From: Candidatus Nitronereus thalassa
GTDB taxonomy: Bacteria; Nitrospirota; Nitrospiria; Nitrospirales; UBA8639
NCBI RefSeq assembly: GCF_032191465.1
Contig: NZ_JAQOUE010000001.1
Coordinates: 806,001-870,000, forward strand
Length of the DNA stretch: 64,000 nt
Direction of reading: 5' to 3'
Part shown: positions 1 to 9,060 of the stretch, piece by piece
How the letters are laid out: each line of letters starts with the position of its first letter
Numbering within the stretch: the stretch's first letter is position 1
Position numbers and translations under genes: made by a program
The notes under the pieces: generated by a model
What the model was told of the DNA's origin: nothing
Seen by the model: the letters and a program-made list of their open reading frames with translations, nothing else
Database searches by the model: none

Positions 1-576
1 GGCATGCAGCGTGTTGTCTTCAATCCACAATTCCCCACCAGCCGCCCGTACACGTTCAAAACAAAACCCCAGATCAGTTTGGTTAAATTGCACCACACGT
101 TCATGCGTCGGGCCACCAAGCGAAATTTGAGGAGTGAGGCCGTGCTCACCAGCAATGACGTTCAAAATGTCAGCGTCGGTCACGGATTCAAAAATTCGGT
201 TTCGTATCAGCAGGCCAAAATCCGATAAACGATCCTCTGCGGTAATAACGATTTCCGGCGGATACGAAAGAGTGGTGTGTCCCTCAATGGCAGTAATCTG
301 CCCGGAAAAAAGAATCAGCGCCGAATCCCCGGATTTGACTCGAAACATGATCTTCCGCCCAAAATCTAGATATGCCTGATCAAAATAGAGAAAATTGGGT
401 TCCGAACTCGACGATGAACTTCCCCAATTCAGGAATCGAGCGGAAGCCACCGCATGGCCCTGCACGGAAGAGGTCAACTGCATTTCCAGAAGGTGTTCAC
501 CAAGCTTTTCGACCACCGTACCATCGATCAGAATTTCGGGTCGCAAGCTTACAGAAAAATCCGAGGTCTCTAACAT
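1..576 (-). CDS. Phage-tail hub / VgrG-like (late control gpD family) protein, C-terminus cut by window edge
   Basis: I translated the reverse strand by hand. An ATG at 576 sits behind a strong AGGAGG ribosome site, and the frame stays open for 192 codons to the left edge. The start is beta-rich (PEILIDGTVVEKLGEHLLEM). Further on come VKSGDSALILFSGQITAIEG and a segment with FNQTDLGF followed by ERVRAAGGELWIED. This pattern, a first beta domain and then 'YNQTDLxFLxRLxxxxG', is typical of T4 gp27/gpD/VgrG hub proteins of contractile tails and injection systems. In such machines the hub links tube and spike. Only the N-terminal half is visible. No other tail gene is inside the window, so prophage, extracellular injection system and type VI-like origin cannot be separated. 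The family call is fairly firm; the system is not. Confidence 0.68.
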   Translation of the reverse strand, partial: MLETSDFSVSLRPEILIDGTVVEKLGEHLLEMQLTSSVQGHAVASARFLNWGSSSSSSEPNFLYFDQAYLDFGRKIMFRVKSGDSALILFSGQITAIEGHTTLSYPPEIVITAEDRLSDFGLLIRNRIFESVTDADILNVIAGEHGLTPQISLGGPTHERVVQFNQTDLGFCFERVRAAGGELWIEDNTLHA

Positions 577-792
577 ACAAGGCCTCCTACGTTGTATATG
601 AAATTATTGAAAAACCAGGCGGTATTATAAGGAAAAAGAACTAACGATTCGAGGATTTATTCAGATAAACATTATTGATGGACTCTTTGGCATTCTCAAA
701 AAACAAAAAGCCGTTAATTCTGTTCTGTAAAAACTCAATTTACTAATCCTTCGTTCACTCTACCTTTTTATTGAAACAATTGGTTCGTAAAG

Positions 793-1131
793 TCACCATT
801 CCACTTGGATACGATTGTAAGTCCAATCTATGGAAAAGATTCCAAGCCCAATCTGAATAACCGCTGATACAAGGGCGGCCATCGCCAAAACCATGAACCA
901 GAACTGCGTTTTCCTATTCCTTCTCTCCTGCTCGTCAAGGAGGCGGCGCAGCAATATACTATGAATCGCGTCAGCCATAACAATAGCTTCATGCCTCACG
1001 TTTTCGTTAGGAATTCCTGTGTTCGCTAGCACACCAACAGCGGACTCTAACTCAGCGTTAGTTGCTGAATGGATTGAACGATTTCGAATTGCGTTCCGGA
1101 CGCTATTAAAGTCAACAAAATTGGACATCAT
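793..1131 (-). CDS. Small membrane protein of unknown function
   Basis: About 112 residues, not recognised. The N-terminal two thirds is polar and predicted helical, with a stretch ending in LLRRLLDEQERRNRK. It is followed by one long hydrophobic segment (FWFMVLAMAALVSAVIQIGLGIF) and a short tail, so a single C-terminal membrane anchor is likely. I chose the double ATG near 1126-1131 because AAGGA lies just upstream; an in-frame ATG at 1155 lacks a ribosome site. It lies between the tail-hub fragment and the broken modC copy, on the same strand as both but well separated, so no operon is implied. No function is proposed. Confidence 0.55.
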   Translation of the reverse strand: MMSNFVDFNSVRNAIRNRSIHSATNAELESAVGVLANTGIPNENVRHEAIVMADAIHSILLRRLLDEQERRNRKTQFWFMVLAMAALVSAVIQIGLGIFSIDWTYNRIQVEW

Positions 1132-1314
1132 ATTTCCTTGAAAATTACTTTTCATTCGGATTCTTTTGTTAATAAAAGGCTATAGCTTTACATGGGAAAA
1201 GATCAATATACGAACGGAAACGAAAACCATAATATTAACAAAAGTGGATTCCTGATTATAGATACCCTGTACGACCGAAAGATAGAAAAATTGCTAAATT
1301 ACTCCATTCCTTTT

Positions 1315-2319
1315 TCAAATCAACGCCACCGCTTTGAAGTGGGCATGGACTTTTTGGCCAGCGTGGAGGTTAAGTTCGTGGAAGGATTTTCTGGTGATCA
1401 TGGCGAGGAGCGGGCAGCCAACGTCTAGTTTTACTTCCATGGCGTATTGGTCGATTGGAGATTCTTCGATTTCAAGCACCGTGGCTTCCAAAGAATTGAG
1501 CACGCTGCTGGTTGCTGCGGGAGCGCCGACTACTAAACTGACATCGCGCGCGTGAATTTGCACTCGCAATGGTGCACCTACTCGCATTTCCTGTTTGGGA
1601 ATAAAGAGCGACCGTCCTTCGAACTCCACACGAGTTAATCCAAACTCGGGCTCGTGTTCGGCAACCTTGGTTTCGAGGATTGCGCCAACCATGTTTGGTT
1701 CCACCAAACCTGGTAGATCCAATCGGGCAAACACTTCTTGGATTGGGCCAGTGGCGACAACCTTCCCTTCCTTCAGCAAAACCATGTGATTTGCCAATTG
1801 TAAAATCTCATTGAGATCATGGCTGACATAGAGAACAGGAATTTGCAGATCTTGATTTAGCCGTTGGATGAAGGGAAGAATTTCTTTTTTCCGTTCCTGA
1901 TCAAGAGAGGCTAAGGGTTCATCCATTAACAGCAATTGAGGGCTAATGAGCAGCGCCCTCCCAATCGCCACCCGCTGCTGCTCCCCTCCTGACAACTGAT
2001 GCCCTCGACGTTCTAAAAGCTTTTCCAGGCCTAACAATTCAACTACTTGCTCAACGTGAATGTGTCGGTCGGAGAGCTGAATCCGTTTCATCCCATATTC
2101 AAGGTTTTGTTTGGCATTAAGATGCGGGAATAGGCGGGCATCCTGAAACACTATTCCTACCCGTCTTTTCTGAATGGGAAGAAAGGTGCTTTCATCTTGC
2201 CACATGTCTTGACCGAATTTGAGATACCCTTTCGATGCACGCGTGAGTCCAGCGATGCACCGTAACAATGTCGTTTTTCCACTCCCTGACGCTCCAAAGA
2301 TCGAGAAAAGGGTTGGGGG
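1315..2319 (-). pseudogene. 5'-truncated second copy of modC (molybdate ABC transporter ATPase)
   Basis: The frame encodes an ABC ATPase closely matching the intact ModC at 4850-5926, from just before the Walker A glycine loop (GASGSGKTT) to the last residue. It has the signature LSGGEQQRVAIGRAL, the Walker B LLLMDEPLASLD and the complete MOBE/TOBE domain. The first ~31 residues of ModC are replaced by unrelated sequence, and an in-frame stop lies at 2320-2322. The only plausible start downstream is TTG at 2268, beyond Walker A, so a protein made from it could not bind ATP normally. No frameshift or internal stop has accumulated, and the last ~180 bases are nearly identical to the intact copy. 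I infer a fairly recent or gene-converted partial duplication. Confidence 0.85.
1321..2303. repeat. Direct repeat copy 1 (modC 3' part)
   Basis: This block aligns without any length change to 4856-5838, in the same orientation and offset by exactly 3535 bases. Over the first 180 bases I count four mismatches. Farther along the identity falls to roughly 80-85 percent by eye. The match ends abruptly at both sides (before CAACGCCACC and after CTCCAAAGATCG). Confidence 0.9.
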
Positions 2320-2525
2320 TCAGGTCTTGCAATAACACATTCCCCTTGAGCGAATTCTTGCGGCTTCCCCTAAACCATTCAAGTGCGATGATTGAATGGC
2401 GAGATTCAGAAAAGATGGCCAAGGGCGATATGGCATTTCAAGACCTGCCCCTCGCGATGAGCGGGAAACGGGTTCTCAGGCCACCAACATTGCGATTGAT
2501 TCGTATTCTTTCGCGAACCCTCAGG

Positions 2526-3785
2526 CTATTTTTTTCTCTTTTGAGGTTTCCGTTTTTTCTTTTTTTCCCTTTGCTCCTCCTCATCCTTCTCTATTTCTTT
2601 TCGCAATTCCTCCATACTGGGTTCCCCGCTGGGATGTGTTACCGTCAAGGCGTAATCCTGTTTCGTGAGTTTGATGACATCGATCTCTTGATCTAAAAAC
2701 CCTTGAATCTCCTCAAGCCGTGGCTTTTCTTCTTTGCTGCAGAACGAAATCGCGATCCCCTTTTTGACGCCACGCCCGGTTCTTCCTACACGATGTACGT
2801 AGTTTTCTGCCTTATCTGGCAAGTCATAGTTCAGCACATAATGCACATCGGGAATGTCGATGCCGCGTGCGCTGACATCGGTGGCGATTAAAATCTGACA
2901 GGCCCCGGCTTTAAAGGCCTTCATCACCTCAGCCCGGTCATGCTGATCCTTTTCCCCATGAATCGTTAGCGTGTCTATCCCGACACGACCCATCGCCTTG
3001 GCGACCCGTTCCGCGCGTACTCGCGTCCGGACAAACACGATCACCCGGCTCTCAGGATTATCAGTCAAGAAACGCTCAAGGAAAAACCGTTTATCATCCA
3101 TTTCCACGAACATCACATAGTGCGAGACATTTTTAGAGACACGGTTGTCCGGCGAGATTTGAATCCGGATCGCCGATGTTCTCACCTGAGAATACGCCAG
3201 TTTTTTGATGTCGGCATTGATGGTTGCTGAGAAAAAGAGCGTTTGATGGTGGTGTCGCAGCTTTCTTTTGATCGCATGAATATCTCGAATAAATCCGAGA
3301 TCGAGCATGTGATCGGCTTCATCCAACACCAGGGTTCGCACATGATTCAGCAGCACATACCCCTGACTGATCAGATCAAACAGTCGGCCGGGTGTCGTAA
3401 TGAGCACATCAATGCCCTTCTGAAGTGTGTGTATCTGCGGGTCCTGCTCAACGCCGCCATACATGGCAAACGCCTTGACCTTGGTGTGTTTGGAAAGTTG
3501 AGCAAAGACCTCTCCGATCTGCATCGCCAGTTCGTGCGTTGGCACCATGACAATACATTGGATACCATTGGAACGTTGGCTCCTTTTCCACTGGTCGATC
3601 TGATTAATGATCGGGATGGCAAAGGCTGCCGTTTTCCCCGTTCCTGTTTGGGCAATGGCCAGGACATCTTCCCCCGCCATGATCGAGGGCATGGCTTTAA
3701 ATTGGATGTCCGTTGTTCTGACAAACCCGAGTCGGGACAGGTTATTTTTCAAAGCATCTGAAATGGGATATTTTTCAAACTTCAT
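2526..3785 (-). CDS. DEAD-box ATP-dependent RNA helicase (RhlE/RhlB type)
   Basis: A 419-residue protein with the full DEAD-box set. It has a Q motif around Gln28, motif I AQTGTGKT (45-52), a motif Ia variant PTHELAMQ, TPGR, motif II VLDEADHMLDLGF, motif III SAT, a second RecA domain with IVFVRTR and ATDVSARGID, and motif VI HRVGRTGR. The C-terminus is a short acidic-then-basic tail ending in KKKKRKPQKRKK, which probably adds non-specific RNA affinity. Such enzymes unwind short RNA duplexes in ribosome assembly and mRNA decay. The ATG at 3785 follows GGAAACACC. It stands alone between the two modC copies, followed upstream by the HEPN-like gene. The specific paralogue cannot be settled from the sequence alone. 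Confidence 0.93.
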   Translation of the reverse strand: MKFEKYPISDALKNNLSRLGFVRTTDIQFKAMPSIMAGEDVLAIAQTGTGKTAAFAIPIINQIDQWKRSQRSNGIQCIVMVPTHELAMQIGEVFAQLSKHTKVKAFAMYGGVEQDPQIHTLQKGIDVLITTPGRLFDLISQGYVLLNHVRTLVLDEADHMLDLGFIRDIHAIKRKLRHHHQTLFFSATINADIKKLAYSQVRTSAIRIQISPDNRVSKNVSHYVMFVEMDDKRFFLERFLTDNPESRVIVFVRTRVRAERVAKAMGRVGIDTLTIHGEKDQHDRAEVMKAFKAGACQILIATDVSARGIDIPDVHYVLNYDLPDKAENYVHRVGRTGRGVKKGIAISFCSKEEKPRLEEIQGFLDQEIDVIKLTKQDYALTVTHPSGEPSMEELRKEIEKDEEEQREKKKKRKPQKRKK

Positions 3786-3846
3786 GGTGTTTCCATACGT
3801 CTTCTTCTCATTAAATCCGGCACAACAGGGAAGATGAATCAGTCCA

Positions 3847-4623
3847 TCACTCAGAAAGTCTTGCGCCTAAGTGCTTCATGAAACTGGAAGCATGATTGTA
3901 TATCGCGAGCGCACCTGTGTCGTTATATTGTTCATGATTGTGTATCACAAAATTTCGATAGGCATCCTGTAAAAGGGTCAAGTGCATGGCCGCTTCTGAA
4001 TAGAATCGGTGGTCACTTTGCCAAATTTCAGGCGTGAACTCTTTAGGCAATTGATCAATTTCATGAATCTTGTCTTGGATTTTCTTCATGATCAACTCCC
4101 AGTTTATTTGTTCATCGGACAGGTGAAAATGTTTGGCAAGAACACGCAGTCCAATTTCTATAACGCGCATGAGATGGAATACGCATGCCGTGTTTCTTGA
4201 TGTTGCATAAGATTTACCCGCCTCTTCAATATCTTCTCTCGCAGACTCAAATCGAGAAACGTTTACGCCAAATGTTTCCAATGGTTTCAAATAGAACTGC
4301 TGTTTTTCCGTCGGGATGCACAGAAATAGTTTCTCTGAAATTTCATCATACAGGCACTTGTAGAATTCCTTGTATTGAAGAGCCAACTCATCATACGTAG
4401 GTGAACCATCAATAGTTTTTTCGATATCCTCGAGTTTAGTGACGCAACTCTTAAGTGGTACCCCCCTACAATCCTCCTTAATTTCCCCAACTTCCTCCCT
4501 CGACGAAGCCAATGTCTTGTCGTTGATTTTTTCATAACGATACTCTGCCCTCTCAATGAGCCGAATCACGCTCGTCAACCTGGAACTAATGGCAATATAC
4601 CGGTCTACTGAAAATTGAAGCAT
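3847..4623 (-). CDS. HEPN-like domain protein of unknown function
   Basis: A 258-residue, largely helical protein. The N-terminal half has coiled-coil character (residues ~1-120). The C-terminal half resembles HEPN helical bundles: a helix with ACVFHLMRVIEIGLRVLAKHF, then a final helix carrying RNFVIH (Arg223 to His228). That fits the R-x4-6-H motif that forms the RNase site in many HEPN proteins. HEPN domains occur in toxins, abortive infection proteins and defence RNases, but also in non-catalytic forms. No nucleotidyltransferase partner lies next to it; its neighbour is an RNA helicase on the same strand, 61 bases downstream. An RNA-related or defence role is inference only. Confidence 0.6.
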   Translation of the reverse strand: MLQFSVDRYIAISSRLTSVIRLIERAEYRYEKINDKTLASSREEVGEIKEDCRGVPLKSCVTKLEDIEKTIDGSPTYDELALQYKEFYKCLYDEISEKLFLCIPTEKQQFYLKPLETFGVNVSRFESAREDIEEAGKSYATSRNTACVFHLMRVIEIGLRVLAKHFHLSDEQINWELIMKKIQDKIHEIDQLPKEFTPEIWQSDHRFYSEAAMHLTLLQDAYRNFVIHNHEQYNDTGALAIYNHASSFMKHLGARLSE

Positions 4624-4849
4624 GTACTATACCCTCACCAATAAAGAAGGTTTATTGTTCTACAGAGCGGCCAACTTAGGGCAATCAGTTTCACATCATT
4701 TACAGGCACTTCCTCCTCAAGAATCACGACTGTATTCTCTCAGGATATAGGTGGCAACACCAACATAAACGTCACAGTAGAATATAAAAATATGAAAAAA
4801 CCTTCTGTGCAAGAGGTAAAAATCAAGAAGACACAATTCTTAACCTCGG

Positions 4850-5926
4850 CTAACTCAACGCCACCGCTTTGAAGTGGGCATGGACTTTTTGGCCGGCGTG
4901 GAGGTTAAGTTCGTGGAAGGATTTTCTGGTGATCATGGCGAGGAGCGGGCAGCCAACGTCTAGTTTTACTTCCATGGCGTATTGATCAATTGGAGATTCT
5001 TCGATTTCAATCACCGTGGCTTCCAAAGAATTGAGCACGCTGCTGGAAGCCGCTGGTGCTCCAACCACGACACTCACATCGCGGGCATGGATTTGGACTC
5101 GCAACAGGGAACCAACGGCCATTTCCTGTTTTGGGATGAAGAGTGATCGTCCGAAAAACTCCACACGGGTTAAACCAAACTCTGGCTCATGTTCCGCGAC
5201 CCTGGTTTCAAGAATGGCGCCGACCATGTTCGGTTCGACCAGTCCCGGCAGATCTAACCTCGCAAAGACTTCCTGAATCGTTCCAGTAGCTGCCACCTTT
5301 CCATTTTTGATTAAGACCATGTGATTGGCCAGTTGTAACATTTCGTTGAGATCATGGCTGACATAAAGCACGGGAATTTGTAAATCTTGATTGAGACGTT
5401 GAATGAACGGAAGGATTTCTTTTTTTCGTTCTTGATCAAGCGAGGCTAACGGTTCGTCCATCAAGAGCAATTGTGGGCTAGTGAGCAAGGCTCGGCCAAT
5501 TGCTACCCGCTGTTGCTCTCCTCCTGAAAGATGTTGGGTTCGACGGTCAAGAAGTTTGTCCAAACCTAACAAGTCGACCACTTGGTCAACGTGTATTTGT
5601 CGTTTGGATGGTTGAGTTCTCTTCATCCCATATTCAAGATTCTGTTTGGCATTGAGATGGGGAAACAATCGAGCATCTTGGAATACTAGCCCAACTCGTC
5701 TCTTTTGAATGGGAAGAAAGTTCTTTTCGTCTTGCCAAATATTCTTGCCGAATTTGAGATACCCTTTCGGCGCACGCGTTAATCCAGCGATGCATCGTAG
5801 TAATGTGGTTTTTCCACTCCCTGACGCTCCAAAGATCGCCACGGTTCCATCAAGCGGCATGATACATTCCACATTCAAATGGAAACCTGGATATTCAATC
5901 TGAAATTTGGCGTCGAGTTGATTCAT
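4850..5926 (-). CDS. modC: Molybdate/tungstate ABC transporter ATP-binding protein ModC
   Basis: A 358-residue cytoplasmic ATPase that powers molybdate import with ModB. Visible features are Walker A GASGSGKTT (33-41), Q-loop VFQDARLFPHLN, signature LSGGEQQRVAIGRAL, Walker B LLLMDEPLASLD, the H-loop VSHDL, and a C-terminal MOBE/TOBE domain (about 285-356) of the type that binds molybdate. The length is normal for ModC. Its start codon overlaps the modB stop (ATGA), so translation is coupled. It is the last gene of the porin-modA-modB-modC run. The 3' 983 bases are duplicated at 1321-2303. Confidence 0.95.
   Translation of the reverse strand: MNQLDAKFQIEYPGFHLNVECIMPLDGTVAIFGASGSGKTTLLRCIAGLTRAPKGYLKFGKNIWQDEKNFLPIQKRRVGLVFQDARLFPHLNAKQNLEYGMKRTQPSKRQIHVDQVVDLLGLDKLLDRRTQHLSGGEQQRVAIGRALLTSPQLLLMDEPLASLDQERKKEILPFIQRLNQDLQIPVLYVSHDLNEMLQLANHMVLIKNGKVAATGTIQEVFARLDLPGLVEPNMVGAILETRVAEHEPEFGLTRVEFFGRSLFIPKQEMAVGSLLRVQIHARDVSVVVGAPAASSSVLNSLEATVIEIEESPIDQYAMEVKLDVGCPLLAMITRKSFHELNLHAGQKVHAHFKAVALS
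4856..5838. repeat. Direct repeat copy 2 (inside intact modC)
   Basis: The partner of the repeat at 1321-2303, with same orientation and identical length. The two copies bracket the RNA helicase and HEPN-like genes. Homologous recombination between them would delete about 3.5 kb and leave one intact modC. Confidence 0.9.
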
Positions 5927-6606
5927 GCGACGTGAACCGGCAGTCGCCTATTAATCGTATACACAACCGTCAGAATGACAAAACTAAATATGAGCAGAAA
6001 CGCAGAAAGAAAATGCGCTTGGGAATATTCCAGCACTTCGACGTGGTCATAGATCGCAATCGAAAGAACTTTCGTCACGCCGGGAATATTGCCACCTACC
6101 ATCAGCACGACTCCGAATTCGCCAAGGGTATGCGCGAAACCCAAAACAATTGCGCTTAAATAACCACGGATCGCCATCGGCGAGGCTACGCTAAAGAAAG
6201 CGTCGAGCTTTGAAGCCCCCAATGCCCAGGCGGCTTCTAACGGTTTTTTGCCGACGGCTTCGAATGCTCCATGTAGAGGTTGCACCACAAAGGGCAAGGA
6301 ATAGAAGGACGAGGCGATTACCAACCCGGTAAAGGTAAAGGAAAGCGGTGATCCAGTTAGGTCCATCCAAAGTCCGCCAATGGGGCCAAGAGGTCCAAGG
6401 GCAATAAGAAGATAAAACCCGAGGACCGTCGGAGGTAACACCAGGGGGAGCGCCACGACCGCTTCGACCATGGTTCTGAATCGCGACTTCGTGAAGGCGA
6501 GCCACCATGCTAATGGTGTTCCGACAATCATTAAGACCAACACGGTCACTCCTGCTAATTGCATGGTGAGCCACAAGGGCCCCCAATCCATTTCAGGAAA
6601 ATTCAT
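5923..6606 (-). CDS. modB: Molybdate ABC transporter permease ModB
   Basis: A 227-residue inner-membrane permease with about five hydrophobic segments. It carries the ABC-permease EAA loop, seen here as PLEAAWALGASKLDAFFSVASPMAIRGYL, which docks on ModC. PLVLPPTVLGFYLL near residue 55 is typical of ModB/CysT. The ATG at 6606 follows AGGGGA. It starts 21 bases after modA and overlaps modC by four bases, so the three genes form one transcription unit. Molybdate or tungstate is the expected cargo from family membership. Confidence 0.95.
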   Translation of the reverse strand: MNFPEMDWGPLWLTMQLAGVTVLVLMIVGTPLAWWLAFTKSRFRTMVEAVVALPLVLPPTVLGFYLLIALGPLGPIGGLWMDLTGSPLSFTFTGLVIASSFYSLPFVVQPLHGAFEAVGKKPLEAAWALGASKLDAFFSVASPMAIRGYLSAIVLGFAHTLGEFGVVLMVGGNIPGVTKVLSIAIYDHVEVLEYSQAHFLSAFLLIFSFVILTVVYTINRRLPVHVA

Positions 6607-6627
6607 CCCATTCCCCTAGGAAAATTC

Positions 6628-7389
6628 TTATTCAACCCCATACCCCAACTGTTCAATGAGGGCTTGAGCTTTGGGGCTTTTGAGATAATGTACAAATTCA
6701 ATAGCGGCGATATTGCTTTTTCCTCTTGTCAGCAGCACCGCTTGTTGACCCAACGCATCATGAAAACTCTCCGGAACATCCCACCGGCTGCCCATGCCAT
6801 TGATCTTGGGGTCCAATACCTGCGCAAGGGCAACAAACCCAAGCTGCGCATTGCTTGAATAGACAAACTGAAAAACCTGTCCGATATTTTCGCCTTGAAC
6901 AAGTCGGCCCTTCAATTGATTCCACAGGCCCATCGCTTGTAGCGTAGTTTTCGCAGCCAAGCCGTAGGGGGCCGTTTTCGGATTCGCAATGGCCAAACGA
7001 TTAAACCCGCCTTTTGCCAAGACTGCCTTTCCATCACCTTTAATCAGATCAGGGTTTGCGCTCCACAAGGTCAGGCGTCCGACCGCATAGGTAAATCGGC
7101 TATGGGGTACTGCGAACCCCTCATCTTCGAGCACCGCTGGTCGTTGCGCGTCTGCAGACAAAAACACATCAAAAGGAGCACCATTTTTAATTTGCACATA
7201 TAGCTTGCCACTCGATCCCGAACTGACAAGTGTCTTATGCCCGCTATCTTCTTCAAAATGTCTCACAATTTCGTTTAGCGTAGATCGAAAATTGGCCGCG
7301 ACCGCAATTCGTACCTCTCCGGCATTGGCCATAACCGGAAGCCACTGAGAAACTGCTATAAGAATAACAACCAAATTTTTGATCAACAT
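6628..7389 (-). CDS. modA: Periplasmic molybdate-binding protein ModA
   Basis: A 253-residue exported binding protein. After a signal peptide (hydrophobic LVVILIAVSQWLPVMANA) the mature start VRIAVAANFRSTLNEIV is characteristic of ModA. So are the oxyanion-binding SSGSSGKLYVQI and GAPFDVFLSADAQRP segments, and a later FVALAQV stretch. It captures molybdate in the periplasm for ModB/ModC. The gene follows the barrel protein after 91 bases and precedes modB by 21 bases. The start ATG has no strong ribosome site. Tungstate binding is possible and not distinguishable here. Confidence 0.95.
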   Translation of the reverse strand: MLIKNLVVILIAVSQWLPVMANAGEVRIAVAANFRSTLNEIVRHFEEDSGHKTLVSSGSSGKLYVQIKNGAPFDVFLSADAQRPAVLEDEGFAVPHSRFTYAVGRLTLWSANPDLIKGDGKAVLAKGGFNRLAIANPKTAPYGLAAKTTLQAMGLWNQLKGRLVQGENIGQVFQFVYSSNAQLGFVALAQVLDPKINGMGSRWDVPESFHDALGQQAVLLTRGKSNIAAIEFVHYLKSPKAQALIEQLGYGVE

Positions 7390-7480
7390 GTGATGTGTTA
7401 GCGTACAAAGGCCTCAGGATTAAGGATGAGAATAATTTATAACTGGCAATTTGTCGGCCCTACACCTATCGATTTGATTA

Positions 7481-9019
7481 TTAAATTCGAAATGTTGTTT
7501 GAAAATAAAAATAATCCGTATCGATATTTCCCCCCACGGGCAATCCCGCCGAGGCAGGGAGCCGGTCAAAATAACTTCCCTTAAACCAATGAAAATACCC
7601 TGCATCGAATTCTAAATTCTTATTCACGGTCCACTGAGCTCGCAGCTCCACATCATGGCCCAAGAAATTTCCGGAGCCACCAGTAGCATCAAAGACACCG
7701 CCATTGGTGGCCGTGACAATAGGGGAGATGCCAAACGCACCTCGAGATGTGGCCAGATACCAGACCCTATGCTTAAGTTGAACTTTCCAACCCTTGGAGG
7801 GCTCTACAATCACCCGCCAGCCTGGCGAACTGATATTGGTACGAAAAAATGGGCCCAAATTACCCGTGGGCATGTATTCAAACCGTCTCCCGCCAAAGAG
7901 CGTATCAAAGGCCGAACTTTGACTATCGCCCGCATTGCGATCTCCACTCGCATAATCATAATGAATCACCACACGAGGCGACCACGGCAGATTAAACGTA
8001 TACCCAAGGTCAATATGTTGAAAGTGCGCAAAATGATCGATGCTTCCCCGCTTGCCGGTTTGCCACACGGTCTCAACTTCGTAATCGGCACGACCGATTT
8101 CCGGCTCTTCATAGACACGAAGACCAAAGGTGGAAAATGTTCTTTGTTGGTTCAATGCCGGACTCTGCTGATCATTCAGACCAAAATAATAGACATTCAA
8201 TCGCATCCAGGGCATTTGCAAAGTTTCGCCATACACTCCCCAGAAGAGATTCCGTTGGGATTGTTCATCTAGCCGTACATCATCCCGCAAAACCGGCTCA
8301 ACGAGAAAGATCCGCACACGCCAGTCTTGGCCCTTGGCCAATTGTCCATGCATTCCATCAAACGCATTGGTGGTATTGCGATATCCATTTCTCGCAATCA
8401 ACCGTCGGCGACCGAAATCCATGGTAAGACGTCCAAAATGGAAATCGGCCCGAAGCCCAGTGGCCAAAAAATTATTGGCTGTCGCCGACACCATCAACTG
8501 CAGAATATCCATTTCATTCCGGATCGAATCGTTCACAAAATCTCCAGGGTCGTCGAGATGCGTACGGGAATCTTGCCCCTCGAAAAGAAATTTAAAGGGT
8601 CCACCTTGGAGCCCCACCCGGACCCGAGATCGTTGTTCAATTTGCCCATCGGTCTGGCCCATAGCCTGGCTGGGCCGCCACGGATGGTCGTACACTTCAA
8701 ACCGTGTTCGATGTTCAAACCCCAGATCCAACCACTGTGGCAGATGTAAAGCCGCCTTCACATAACGGTTCCACTGCCAATCTCTGGGTCGAACCAGCAC
8801 GGCATCAGCCGATTCCGCAAGAGGCATCGAGGATGACCCTTGAATTCTCTCCACCATGCTCTGAGGAAAAAGATTCGGGCTTGGTGAAGAAACTTCTTGC
8901 GCAATTTCGCCTTCTGCGCCAGATCCCAATGCAGGAGGCACAGAAGGCAAGCCGAAAAATACACTCCAACAAAACACGACATATGTGGCGATTCGGTTAC
9001 CACACAAAAGTCTTCTCAT
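7481..9019 (-). CDS. Outer-membrane beta-barrel protein, alginate-export superfamily
   Basis: About 512 residues with a signal peptide (hydrophobic IATYVVFCWSVFFGLPSV) and a proline-rich linker. A long barrel domain follows from LDLGFEHRTRFEVYDHPW. Alternating strands such as RSRVRVGLQGGPFKFLFEGQ, the GRLTMDFGRRRLIARNGYRNT segment and a C-terminal FYFQTTFRI-type strand ending in Ile are typical of the alginate-export (AlgE-like) fold. Members are porin-like channels with varied cargo. I chose the ATG at 9019, preceded by GGGG at six bases; an ATG at 9031 is possible. It heads the modABC run, so I infer a molybdate-linked outer-membrane channel. Alginate export is not supported by any neighbour. 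Confidence 0.85.
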   Translation of the reverse strand: MRRLLCGNRIATYVVFCWSVFFGLPSVPPALGSGAEGEIAQEVSSPSPNLFPQSMVERIQGSSSMPLAESADAVLVRPRDWQWNRYVKAALHLPQWLDLGFEHRTRFEVYDHPWRPSQAMGQTDGQIEQRSRVRVGLQGGPFKFLFEGQDSRTHLDDPGDFVNDSIRNEMDILQLMVSATANNFLATGLRADFHFGRLTMDFGRRRLIARNGYRNTTNAFDGMHGQLAKGQDWRVRIFLVEPVLRDDVRLDEQSQRNLFWGVYGETLQMPWMRLNVYYFGLNDQQSPALNQQRTFSTFGLRVYEEPEIGRADYEVETVWQTGKRGSIDHFAHFQHIDLGYTFNLPWSPRVVIHYDYASGDRNAGDSQSSAFDTLFGGRRFEYMPTGNLGPFFRTNISSPGWRVIVEPSKGWKVQLKHRVWYLATSRGAFGISPIVTATNGGVFDATGGSGNFLGHDVELRAQWTVNKNLEFDAGYFHWFKGSYFDRLPASAGLPVGGNIDTDYFYFQTTFRI

Positions 9020-9060
9020 TTCCGGCCCCATTCCCCATTAAGATTTAGGTCTCAGACAAA

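Noticed and set aside
1192-1428. Plus-strand frame of 78 codons
   Set aside because: It runs over the 3' end of the modC copy on the other strand, and its second half is the reverse reading of that gene.
2192-2422. Minus-strand frame of 76 codons
   Set aside because: It overlaps the truncated modC in another frame and has no ribosome site or recognisable sequence.
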